DNA of 5,252 nt from Planctomycetota bacterium (GCA_024277285.1 JAJRVM010000335.1:1-5252), one strand, 5' to 3'. Positions 1 to 5,252 are shown, numbered from the stretch's first letter. The notes: generated by a model from the sequence alone, not told the origin. Made by a program: numbers and translations.

Positions 1-621
1 ATCCAAATCAACCGAAAGCACAAGGAACCGATTAGCCTGACGCCTTCTGCCAAGTTGATTTTTGCGACCAACAATCTTCCAACATTTCAGGATCGCTCGC
101 AGGGAATCTGGCGACGACTGATTGTTGTTCCCTTTCTGGAAAACTTCTCAGAGGAAACACGCGATCGACGCCGTGCTGAGCGTTTGGCCGAGGAATTGCC
201 CGGCATCTTCAATTGGGCCCTCGAGGGAGCTCGACGCCTGCTGCAGCAGGAACGATTTTCGGAATGCAGAGTATGTCGCCGCGCCATTTCGGACCACCGT
301 GTGTTATCAGATCCAATCCGCGAGTTCTTGGCAGAAGAGACAAGACGCGGGCCTGACCAACGCGTGTACTGCAAGGACCTCTATGCCAAGTATGTTGAAT
401 TCTGCGAGGCCAACGGCCGCAAGCCCGTCAACAGCGGTCAGTTTGGCAAGGAGGTTCTTGCTTCGTCGGGAGTTACAAAGGGAAGACCGGTTTCTGTAGG
501 TTCTCGCTCGCGGGCCTACTACGGAATCGGGCTCGTTAGTCCAAGTTTGAACATGGTGCTACCGCCGTCACAACAAAATAGGCGTCGGCGAACCGGCAGG
601 CGTCAGGCTCGTCCAAGGTAA
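1..621 (+). CDS. P4/D5-type SF3 replicative helicase (primase-helicase family), C-terminal part, 5' truncated
   Basis: Frame 1 is open from the first base, so the gene starts upstream; 206 residues are visible. Residues 18-45 (KLIFATNNLPTF, then DRSQGIWRRL and VVPF) match the motif C/arginine-finger segment of the P4-alpha/poxvirus-D5 family of superfamily 3 helicases: the sensor Asn is in ATNN (22-25) and Arg32, Arg38 and Arg39 are arginine-finger candidates. Walker A and B should lie upstream and are not seen. A C-terminal winged-helix-like region follows, with DPIREFL (104-110), a LYAKYVEFC segment, and YYGIGL near 173-178, as in the family's C-terminal domain. Known members are hexameric ATP-driven helicases that unwind origin DNA, often fused to an N-terminal primase; whether that holds here cannot be seen. 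The last ~25 residues are an Arg-rich tail and encode the first copy of the downstream repeat. A TTG at 55 could be mistaken for a start, but homology-like sequence continues upstream of it. Family assignment is confident; presence of a primase domain is unknown. Confidence 0.88.
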   Translation: MQINRKHKEPISLTPSAKLIFATNNLPTFQDRSQGIWRRLIVVPFLENFSEETRDRRRAERLAEELPGIFNWALEGARRLLQQERFSECRVCRRAISDHRVLSDPIREFLAEETRRGPDQRVYCKDLYAKYVEFCEANGRKPVNSGQFGKEVLASSGVTKGRPVSVGSRSRAYYGIGLVSPSLNMVLPPSQQNRRRRTGRRQARPR

Positions 622-826
622 CGTTCGGGAAACGTCCAAGTGATGTCCAAGGAAAACACTTCGCTTGGACGCCCTAAGTTTCGGCGGGAGAAGTACTTAT
701 GGATGTCGCGTCCAAGCGTCCAAGCAGATCTTCTTTTTATGCGCTTAAGAAGACATATACACCCTTGAGGTGTGTGTATGCCTCTCACCGCGAAACTTTG
801 TCACTTCGACCCTGGACGCTTGGACG
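539..826. repeat. Cluster of eight GTCCAAG repeats (iteron or operator candidates)
   Basis: Exact 7-mers GTCCAAG lie at 539-545, 611-617, 634-640, 645-651, 710-716 and 718-724 on the plus strand, and inverted (CTTGGAC) at 664-670 and 819-825. Four of them share the longer core CGTCCAAGC. I saw no other exact copy in the rest of the window by eye, while chance predicts under one per 5 kb on both strands. Spacing is uneven (11 bp between the third and fourth, 8 bp in the 709-724 tandem), so this is not a regular array. P4-type alpha proteins are known to bind short origin iterons, and the helicase gene ends inside the cluster, so origin iterons are a reasonable inference. Operators for a regulator, for example the ParB-like protein, are the main alternative. 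Confidence 0.75.
709..826. other. Symmetric repeat/hairpin block, candidate replication origin
   Basis: The 14-mer CGTCCAAGCGTCCA at 709-722 recurs as its exact reverse complement at 813-826, so tandem 8-bp repeats face each other across about 90 bp. Between them lie two adjacent hairpins. The first has arms TCTTCTT (729-735) and AAGAAGA (747-753). The second pairs 754-762 with 772-780 (one G-T pair), then has a bulged T, two more pairs and the loop TTGA. Part of the centre (about 726-760) is AT-rich. Position next to helicase and primase genes plus this geometry suggest an origin or a large regulatory dyad. No DnaA box was recognised, and function is inferred. Confidence 0.45.
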
Positions 827-831
827 TAAAG

Positions 832-865
832 GCCTATTCACAAATCCAGCCTATTCACAAATCCA
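832..865 (+). repeat. Perfect 17-bp tandem duplication upstream of the primase gene
   Basis: GCCTATTCACAAATCCA occurs at 832-848 and again, with no gap, at 849-865. The second copy ends 2 bp before the GGAG ribosome binding site of the primase gene. Seventeen base pairs is within the range of plasmid iterons, but only two copies exist, so a recent slippage duplication in the leader, or a tandem operator, is equally possible. Confidence 0.8.
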
Positions 866-867
866 AC

Positions 868-871
868 GGAG
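868..871 (+). promoter_or_regulatory. Ribosome binding site of the primase gene
   Basis: GGAG lies 9 bp upstream of the ATG at 881 and supports that start. No convincing -35/-10 pair was found in the preceding 250 bp. Confidence 0.6.
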
Positions 872-880
872 ACGAAAACC

Positions 881-2047
881 ATGAACCCACTTAACCCCGA
901 CCTTTATCAAGCGCTGCTTCGTGTTTTCGGCGACGTCGCGATATCTTCAGAAGGCTCTCGGGCAAATATCACGCGAACTCCAAAACGGGATCGCAATGGA
1001 CGTCCACATCTGTCGGTGAAAATAAGCGGCGGCGAGTATTATCGCGTCAATTGCCCGTACTGCAACGACACACGAAAGCGGCTTTACATCGGCTATCTGT
1101 GGGGCCAGCTGGACAAAATCACTGGCCGTGAGATCTTACACAATGTGATTTGCTACAACGAAAAGTGCATTCGCGACCGAATTCAGCAGCAGAGTCTTTT
1201 CGATCGGGTCTATCCTTTTGGTGGCGCGCCGCGACTGTCCCTGCCGCCCGTATCGCGCGGCAACGGCGGGGACTCCCATCCATCATCTAGTGAAGCCATC
1301 GCCGCGAAACTGCCGGACAACACTGTCCCGCTCACCGATCGATCCGTTCCGGATCACGTGCGTAAATACTTACTTTCCCGACATTTCGATTCGGTATTGC
1401 TGTGGAAACGCTGGAAAGTTCGGTACTGTGCAGCCGCAATTCATTCTACTCCAATCATTCACGATCGAATCGTCATCCCGTTTCACGTGTTCAATCCCAT
1501 TCGCAAGAAGTTGTTACTCGCAGGGTGGCAGGCGCGCTCGCTGAACGACGATGAATCGGCTCCGAAATACCTCTTCCCAACAGGCATGCGAAAGTCCCGC
1601 TTGGTGTATGACCTGTTTGCCGCTAGACGAAGCAGGGGCCCCGTTGTCATTTGTGAGGGCGTGACCGATGTGTGGCGACTCAACAAAAACGCTGTCGCCC
1701 TGCTCGGCAAAACCATGTCCGAACGCCAGTGTGACCTAATTGTGAGTGAATTTACTGGACGCCCACTGGTCGTGCTATTGGATGCGGACGCTCGCAACGA
1801 AGCCTTGAAGATAGCAAGGCAGCTCCGCTCGCGACGACACGAGCATAACGATTCCGGTGTCGTTGTGGTCGCCACGTTGCCTCGCAACGCTGGTGACCCG
1901 GCAGACTGCACGAGAACGCAAGTGTGGAAAGCCATCGCAACAGCGCTTGGTCTAGATGCAAAAAGACTGGTGCGAAAGGTGTTTGGCCCGCCACGAACTT
2001 CGCGAAATGGCGCTCCGGCTTCCCCGAGTAAAGGACTGATCTCATGA
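881..2047 (+). CDS. DnaG-type Toprim DNA primase, phage/plasmid form
   Basis: A 388-residue protein that would synthesise RNA primers for DNA replication. The N-terminal part carries a likely zinc knuckle: CPYC at 58-61 and CYNEKC at 91-96 (Cys58, Cys61, Cys91, Cys96). A DnaG-like catalytic region follows: DRIVIPF (195-201), AGWQARSL (214-221), PKYLFP (228-233) and LVYDLFAARR (241-250), equivalent to the family's 'GRxL...PKYLNSP...LYGL' stretch. The Toprim motifs are complete: Glu259 in VVICEGVTDV, Asp301 and Asp303 in LLDADA, and LPRNAGDPAD (333-342) as the third acidic motif (Asp339, Asp342). The first acidic motifs bind the catalytic metals in known Toprim primases. The protein is much shorter than chromosomal DnaG (about 600 residues) and lacks an obvious C-terminal helicase-binding domain, ending in a basic Ser/Pro-rich tail. 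The second zinc half-site spacing (C-x4-C, 29 residues after the first) is unusual. The start is set by GGAG at 868; the stop overlaps the polymerase start as ATGA. Function is confident from motifs. Confidence 0.9.
   Translation: MNPLNPDLYQALLRVFGDVAISSEGSRANITRTPKRDRNGRPHLSVKISGGEYYRVNCPYCNDTRKRLYIGYLWGQLDKITGREILHNVICYNEKCIRDRIQQQSLFDRVYPFGGAPRLSLPPVSRGNGGDSHPSSSEAIAAKLPDNTVPLTDRSVPDHVRKYLLSRHFDSVLLWKRWKVRYCAAAIHSTPIIHDRIVIPFHVFNPIRKKLLLAGWQARSLNDDESAPKYLFPTGMRKSRLVYDLFAARRSRGPVVICEGVTDVWRLNKNAVALLGKTMSERQCDLIVSEFTGRPLVVLLDADARNEALKIARQLRSRRHEHNDSGVVVVATLPRNAGDPADCTRTQVWKAIATALGLDAKRLVRKVFGPPRTSRNGAPASPSKGLIS
2031..2047 (+). promoter_or_regulatory. Polymerase ribosome binding site and ATGA start/stop overlap
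   Basis: AAGGA (2031-2035) lies inside the primase gene 8 bp before the polymerase ATG, whose first four bases also form the primase stop. This arrangement typically couples translation of the two proteins and fixes the polymerase start. Confidence 0.75.
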
Positions 2048-3789
2048 AAGAAACGCGTACGCGCGAGGCTTGCCGACTCCCTGTCGCCAAGCTCCGTGGC
2101 AGATCCCCCCGAATGATTGACGGTAAGCGGCTTATCCTGAACGAACGAGGACGCTCGCGTATAGGCAAACATGTGGCATTCGCTTATACCCCGCCGGAGA
2201 TCGGCGATCCGCTCACCGTCCTTGTCGGGGACGACCGACGCCCTCGCATTGTTGTTGGTCCGCCCAGGACTTATTTACGCTCCGTTCCGGCGGATCGCAT
2301 CTACCTGAACAGTCTGGTCGCTCGCCTGTGCGAACTCCGCTATCAGGTGCCCCGAGCCGCGAAATTCGACGACCTATCCATCGCCGCGCGTCTGCTGGCT
2401 CCAAAGGGTAATGCGTCGCTTCCGGGTATGATCGAGCGTTTTTTGCCGGAAGAGACGGGAGCCGAATTGCTGTTGCTGCGCTCGGCCTCCATGAGCGAGG
2501 ACGTTCGGCAGACGCTCAACGAATCCCTTGCCGTTCGCATTTTGTTTGAGGACGGTGGACTTTTGCAGCAGATCAAGGAGCAGGGCCTTGAGTATGTGTA
2601 TCGGGATATTGAGTTACCAGTCGTCGAGCCGACGGCGCGCATGATGCACGAAGGGATGCTGCTCGACGTGAAACGGACAACGAGACGTCGGAATGCGGCC
2701 CAACAGCACCTCAAAAAGATAAAGGCCACTATCGTTCGGATAACTGGTAGTTGGTTTGATCCGTGCAACCCACGCGAAATCGAGAAACAACTCGGCAATT
2801 TGGGTGTCAGCCTCAGTAATCGGCAGCAAGATTTGATTAGCGGTTCGCTCTCGCAGCTGGTGGATGTCCATCCAGTGATCAAGCTGATCGTCGACTACCG
2901 AAAATGCATCGACCGGCAGCGCTGGGCGGACACGCTGCTGCGCAACCGCTGCGCGGCGACCGGGAGGATCCATTGCACGCTTGATCCTCTAGGCGCCGAT
3001 ACCGGCCGGTTCACCTGTACGAACCCTTCTTTACACAACCTTCCCCAAGACATGCGTAACTACGTCATCTCTGGACCCGACCGGGTTTTGATCGAAGTCG
3101 ACTATTCGCAATTCGAGCTCCGTGTATTGGCTCATTTCACACAGGACCCCGTCCTCCTATCGACCTTCAGGAAGCGACACGGTGACATCCATCGCGAGAC
3201 GGCGGCGATCCTATTCGGTGTCCCGTCCAAAAACGTCACCACAAAACAACGCGTCCTTGGAAAGACGGTCAATTTCGGCATTGTTTTTGGCCAAACAAAG
3301 CACGGGCTTGCCAGGACGACAGGCATGTCCGTGGACGCGGCTCAGCGGCTTCTGGATCGATTTTTCCGGAAGTTTCAGCGCGTTGGGGACTGGATCGAAG
3401 AATGCCGGAACCACGTCGAACAAACCGGCCAGGTGCGCTCGCTGTATGGCCGCCGTCGGCTCCTGCCCGATGCAACCAAGGGTTGGGGTTCCGGGGTAGA
3501 GCACGCTTTGCGCCAAGCTGTCAATTCCGTGATCCAAGGGACGGCCGCCGACATCAACAAATTAGCCCTCATTCGGCTTTACGAAGCGCTGCCGCCCGAC
3601 TGCCACCTGCTACTGAGCGTCCACGACTCGGTCCTGGTTGAGACGCCGCTATCGAAGGCATCTGAAGTCGCCAAGCTCGTGCGATCGATCCTTGAAACAC
3701 CGCCACCTGACTTTTCCGTGCCACTATTTGTAACGACTCGCGTCAGCCGCAGCTGGGGAGGCACACCTGTCCGCCCGGCCAACAAGTGA
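2044..3789 (+). CDS. Family A DNA polymerase with degenerate 3'-5' exonuclease domain
   Basis: A 581-residue polymerase, Klenow-like in layout with no 5'-3' nuclease domain. Motif A is VDYSQFELRVLAH (352-364; Asp353, Glu358). Motif B has Arg403, Lys407, Phe411 and Phe415 in KTVNFGIVFG. Motif C is SVHDSVLVE with His527-Asp528-Ser529. TGRF...NLPQ (320-335), the YGRRRLLPD segment (468-476) and Arg490/Asn494/Gln498 in the RQAVNSVIQGTAAD stretch are also family hallmarks. The first ~190 residues look like a decayed proofreading domain: HVAFAYTP (43-50) seems to replace the ExoI FDTET, and no ExoII or ExoIII aspartates are evident. Most family members read His-Asp-Glu in motif C and Tyr at the Phe415 position. 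ATG 2044 overlaps the primase stop (ATGA), and AAGGA at 2031-2035 is 8 bp upstream; Met24 has no such site. It probably replicates the element itself. Family is very confident; loss of proofreading is inferred. Confidence 0.95.
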   Translation: MKETRTREACRLPVAKLRGRSPRMIDGKRLILNERGRSRIGKHVAFAYTPPEIGDPLTVLVGDDRRPRIVVGPPRTYLRSVPADRIYLNSLVARLCELRYQVPRAAKFDDLSIAARLLAPKGNASLPGMIERFLPEETGAELLLLRSASMSEDVRQTLNESLAVRILFEDGGLLQQIKEQGLEYVYRDIELPVVEPTARMMHEGMLLDVKRTTRRRNAAQQHLKKIKATIVRITGSWFDPCNPREIEKQLGNLGVSLSNRQQDLISGSLSQLVDVHPVIKLIVDYRKCIDRQRWADTLLRNRCAATGRIHCTLDPLGADTGRFTCTNPSLHNLPQDMRNYVISGPDRVLIEVDYSQFELRVLAHFTQDPVLLSTFRKRHGDIHRETAAILFGVPSKNVTTKQRVLGKTVNFGIVFGQTKHGLARTTGMSVDAAQRLLDRFFRKFQRVGDWIEECRNHVEQTGQVRSLYGRRRLLPDATKGWGSGVEHALRQAVNSVIQGTAADINKLALIRLYEALPPDCHLLLSVHDSVLVETPLSKASEVAKLVRSILETPPPDFSVPLFVTTRVSRSWGGTPVRPANK

Positions 3790-3816
3790 CTGCACTATGC
3801 GATTTCTGTTTTCGAG

Positions 3817-3822
3817 AAGGAG
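3817..3822 (+). promoter_or_regulatory. Strong ribosome binding site deciding the ParB-like start
   Basis: AAGGAG with a 7-bp spacer precedes ATG 3830. An in-frame ATG at 3797 would add 11 residues but has no such site, so 3830 is preferred. Confidence 0.85.
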
Positions 3823-3829
3823 TTTCATT

Positions 3830-4711
3830 ATGAACCAACGAACGGAACCCACGTCGTCATACCATGTCGAGAGGCTTGACACCAACTTGCTTGAACCAAA
3901 CGACTGGAATCCCAACGAAATGACCAACAGGGCGTTTGCTGCGCTCGTCGCTGAACTCAAGCACCTAGGCGATGTTCCCAAACCGATCATCGTCCGCCCA
4001 AGGGACGGTCGGTACCAAGTCATCGATGGGGCTCACACGCTGATGGCTGCTCAAGAGTTGAAGTGGACGGAAGTCCGATGTCGAGTCTTGGATATCGACG
4101 ATTTTGAAGCGATGCGACAGTGTTTCACGAGGAATCAGCACGGAACCGACAATGCCGTGTTGCTGGGAAGGATGTTCCGGCAAATGCTTGACCAACAGGA
4201 AATCCCAAAACGTCAGTTGGCCAGCGAACTCCGCATCTCAGAGGGCACAGTGCGGAACTATCTGGCCTACGGCGAAGCGGCCAACGTGCGTAACCATTAC
4301 GCACCCGAAACAGCTGACCAGGCCATCGCCGAGCTGGATGTCCAAACCGTCCGGACCTACCTGAGCAAGCCCGCGTCTGAACGTGATGCGTGGTTGGCGG
4401 CACGTGGTAGCAACAGTGAACCACGTGCAACCAACCTCGCGGGATCCTCTTTTGCCGAAATCGCCCGCGAGGAACTGTTCGAGCATCTGGCCGCGAAGAT
4501 TGCACCCGTTGTGGCCGGTCAATATCATGGTGACCGCTCGACGGCGCTGGCGCGCGTCGAGCAAGGCCTCGATGCGATGGACTGGTCAACAATCTTCTTG
4601 CTTGGGGCCGTGCTGCCGCGTGTGCCGCTGAAGCTTGCCGCCAATCGATGGATTGAAAGTCTGGAAGGTGAGGACGATAACATGTCGCAAAGTGGGCGGC
4701 CTCCGGGGTAA
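3830..4711 (+). CDS. ParB-like (ParB/Spo0J N-domain) DNA-binding protein
   Basis: A 293-residue protein. Residues 12-110 match the ParB/sulfiredoxin-type N-domain: LEPNDWNPNE (21-30), a helix ending in LGDVPKPIIVRP (46-57), GRYQVIDGAHTLMAA (60-74), an LDIDDFEAM stretch (87-95) and TRNQHGTDN (100-108). A helix-turn-helix follows at about 128-146 (QLASELRISEGTVRNYL), fitting specific DNA binding. The C-terminal third, from about 200, is not recognised. Canonical ParB proteins have GE(R/H)R and ENxQR boxes that bind CTP; here they read GAHT and RNQHG, so clamp and CTPase activity may be changed or lost. No ParA ATPase is visible, so it could be a partition protein with ParA outside the window, or a replication/transcription regulator. 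It starts 40 bp after the polymerase stop with no terminator between, so co-transcription is likely. Domain assignment is confident; role is open. Confidence 0.85.
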   Translation: MNQRTEPTSSYHVERLDTNLLEPNDWNPNEMTNRAFAALVAELKHLGDVPKPIIVRPRDGRYQVIDGAHTLMAAQELKWTEVRCRVLDIDDFEAMRQCFTRNQHGTDNAVLLGRMFRQMLDQQEIPKRQLASELRISEGTVRNYLAYGEAANVRNHYAPETADQAIAELDVQTVRTYLSKPASERDAWLAARGSNSEPRATNLAGSSFAEIAREELFEHLAAKIAPVVAGQYHGDRSTALARVEQGLDAMDWSTIFLLGAVLPRVPLKLAANRWIESLEGEDDNMSQSGRPPG

Positions 4712-4724
4712 GCTCGTGGCTTGT

Positions 4725-4756
4725 CATCTTTCTTTCCGCCGGGCGACAGAAAGATG
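4725..4756. other. 9-bp perfect stem-loop after the ParB-like gene
   Basis: Arms CATCTTTCT (4725-4733) and AGAAAGATG (4748-4756) pair perfectly around a 14-base loop, starting 13 bp after the stop. No T-run follows, so it is not a typical intrinsic terminator. It may still act as a 3' stabiliser, a weak terminator or an operator. Confidence 0.45.
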
Positions 4757-4859
4757 GAATGCGCGTCTCGAAATGGTCACCAGCTCTTTCTGGAACGGTC
4801 CGCATACCGCGAGGCACCTAGTTTCATAAGGCACTTACATCATCCCCGAATTGGTGTTG

Positions 4860-4896
4860 GGACACGGTGTCCGAGACTGTGGGGGACATCGTGTCT
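4860..4896. promoter_or_regulatory. Pair of GGACA-N3-TGTC(C/T) palindromes
   Basis: GGACACGGTGTCC (4860-4872) is a perfect 13-bp palindrome, and GGACATCGTGTCT (4884-4896) is a one-mismatch copy of the same dyad. Their centres are 24 bp apart, a little over two helical turns, so bound dimers would lie on roughly the same face. A TATTAT at 4914-4919 could be a -10 element, but no good -35 was found. A dimeric repressor operator is inferred; the regulator is unknown. Confidence 0.5.
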
Positions 4897-4926
4897 GACA
4901 TGGGTCTATTTTGTATTATCGCTAAT

Positions 4927-4946
4927 TCTTTTTAGCGTTAAAAAGA
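4927..4946. other. AT-rich palindrome
   Basis: TCTTTTTA (4927-4934) pairs with TAAAAAGA (4939-4946) across a GCGT loop. This local AT island could be an operator, a cruciform or a bidirectional terminator-like hairpin. It lies inside the segment bounded by the 18-bp inverted repeats. Confidence 0.4.
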
Positions 4947-4998
4947 TCTCACGTATTCATTCGTGTTTGTTCCGCTACGGACGTTGGGCGTTCCGAGT

Positions 4999-5018
4999 TT
5001 GTTTTATTGATAAAACAA
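4999..5018. other. AT-rich dyad with 9-bp arms
   Basis: TTGTTTTAT (4999-5007) and ATAAAACAA (5010-5018) are perfect inverted arms around TG. The two-base centre makes a protein-bound operator more natural than an RNA hairpin. On the minus strand it lies 3 bp past the stop of the open frame ending at 5022, where it could also serve as a terminator. Confidence 0.45.
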
Positions 5019-5078
5019 TCTTCACTGCGCGAGTCGCCCCGGGGGTCTCAATTTCGGAACTGGCGGGGATGCCTCGAC

Positions 5079-5096
5079 GTCTCGGACATCGTGTCC
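5079..5096. repeat. Right copy of 18-bp inverted repeat (partner at 4860-4877)
   Basis: The reverse complement of 5079-5096 is GGACACGATGTCCGAGAC, identical to 4860-4877 except for one base. It includes the third GGACA-N3-TGTCC dyad (5084-5096). Together the two copies bound a 237-bp segment like terminal inverted repeats. No target-site duplication was seen in the flanks, so a miniature transposable element is only one reading; dispersed operator sites are the other. Confidence 0.5.
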
Positions 5097-5252
5097 TCTG
5101 CTCCAATTGTCGGGGGGCAAAACCAGTGCACTTTGCAAGTACGGCCGACTCAATGGGCAGTGGTCAATTGCCATACTGGAAAAATTGCCCTTTTCAGCGG
5201 ACGCAGCTTCTGGGAAAATTCCCGAATGGAACGAGTCCGTTTTCCCATCGCC

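Larger units (their letters stand above)
4712..5252. other. 541-bp region without an assignable gene
   Basis: After the ParB-like stop, no start with a ribosome binding site opens a recognisable protein. The region is nevertheless stop-poor. The frame of the ParB-like gene stays open for 180 codons from 4712 to the window end; another plus frame is open from 4926; and a minus-strand frame is open from 5252 down to a stop at 5022-5024. Their translations match no family I know, and the ParB-register one is rich in Arg, Cys, His and Ser, as shadow frames are. The region holds several palindromes, listed separately, which favours a regulatory or mobile-element role. A gene running out of the window cannot be excluded; ATG 5226 with GGGA upstream is one possible start. 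Confidence 0.5.

Noticed and set aside
1483..2172. 229-codon minus-strand open frame opposite the primase and polymerase start
   Set aside because: It is antisense to two genes with clear motifs, has an Arg/Ser-rich composition and no recognisable domain; a shadow frame.
2343..2973. Overlapping minus-strand frames within the polymerase gene
   Set aside because: They lie within a continuous polymerase frame with all motifs in order; no independent coding signal.
4725..4756. Intrinsic terminator for the replication operon
   Set aside because: The stem is good but no T-run follows on either strand, so it was listed only as a stem-loop.
4125..4817. 230-codon minus-strand open frame opposite the ParB-like gene
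   Set aside because: It is antisense to a well-supported gene, and its Arg/His/Pro-rich translation resembles no family.
4635..4829. 64-codon plus-strand frame over the end of the ParB-like gene
   Set aside because: It starts at TTG without a ribosome binding site, overlaps the ParB-like gene out of frame, and encodes nothing recognisable.
5212..5223. GGGAAAATTCCC palindrome
   Set aside because: A 12-bp dyad without a partner or clear context; expected occasionally by chance.
5150..5248. Minus-strand 32-codon frame beginning MGKRTRS near the right edge
   Set aside because: Too short, no ribosome binding site visible within the window, no homology signal.
1..5252. CRISPR array, tRNA or rRNA genes
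   Set aside because: No regular spaced repeats, cloverleaf or rRNA-like conserved segments were seen on either strand.

Overview
The window reads as the replication and maintenance block of a bacterial mobile element (temperate phage, phage-plasmid or integrated plasmid), not housekeeping chromosome. The evidence is three adjacent plus-strand replication proteins of phage/plasmid type, a stand-alone ParB-like protein, tight gene packing, and a repeat-dense gap beside the replication genes. Base composition is moderate (mid-50s % GC by eye). The host cannot be fixed from the sequence; a Planctomycetes-like host is only a loose impression.

Layout: (1) 1-621 is the C-terminal part of a P4/D5-type SF3 replicative helicase (primase-helicase family), cut by the window start. 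(2) 622-880 is a gap without a convincing gene. It holds eight exact copies of GTCCAAG in either orientation (the first lies inside the helicase gene), a symmetric block with two hairpins, and a perfect 17-bp tandem repeat. It is the best candidate for an origin or operator cluster. (3) 881-2047 encodes a DnaG-type primase with a cysteine zinc knuckle and a Toprim core. (4) 2044-3789 encodes a family A DNA polymerase with an intact palm/fingers signature but an apparently dead 3'-5' exonuclease domain and the variant motif C His-Asp-Ser. It overlaps the primase gene by ATGA. (5) 3830-4711 encodes a ParB-like N-domain plus HTH protein with a strong ribosome binding site. (6) 4712-5252 has no assignable gene. 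It carries several palindromes, including three GGACA-N3-TGTC(C/T) dyads, two of which form an 18-bp near-perfect inverted repeat, and two AT-rich dyads.

Together the genes would supply unwinding (SF3 helicase), priming (Toprim primase), synthesis (family A polymerase) and possibly partition or regulation (ParB-like). This resembles the compact helicase/primase/family-A polymerase sets of T7-like phages, but with a P4/D5-type helicase. Primase, polymerase and ParB-like genes are probably one transcript: there is a 4-bp overlap, then 40 bp with no visible terminator. The most novel-looking items are the repeat architecture at 539-865, the polymerase's unusual active-site and exonuclease features, and the palindrome-bounded segment at 4860-5096.
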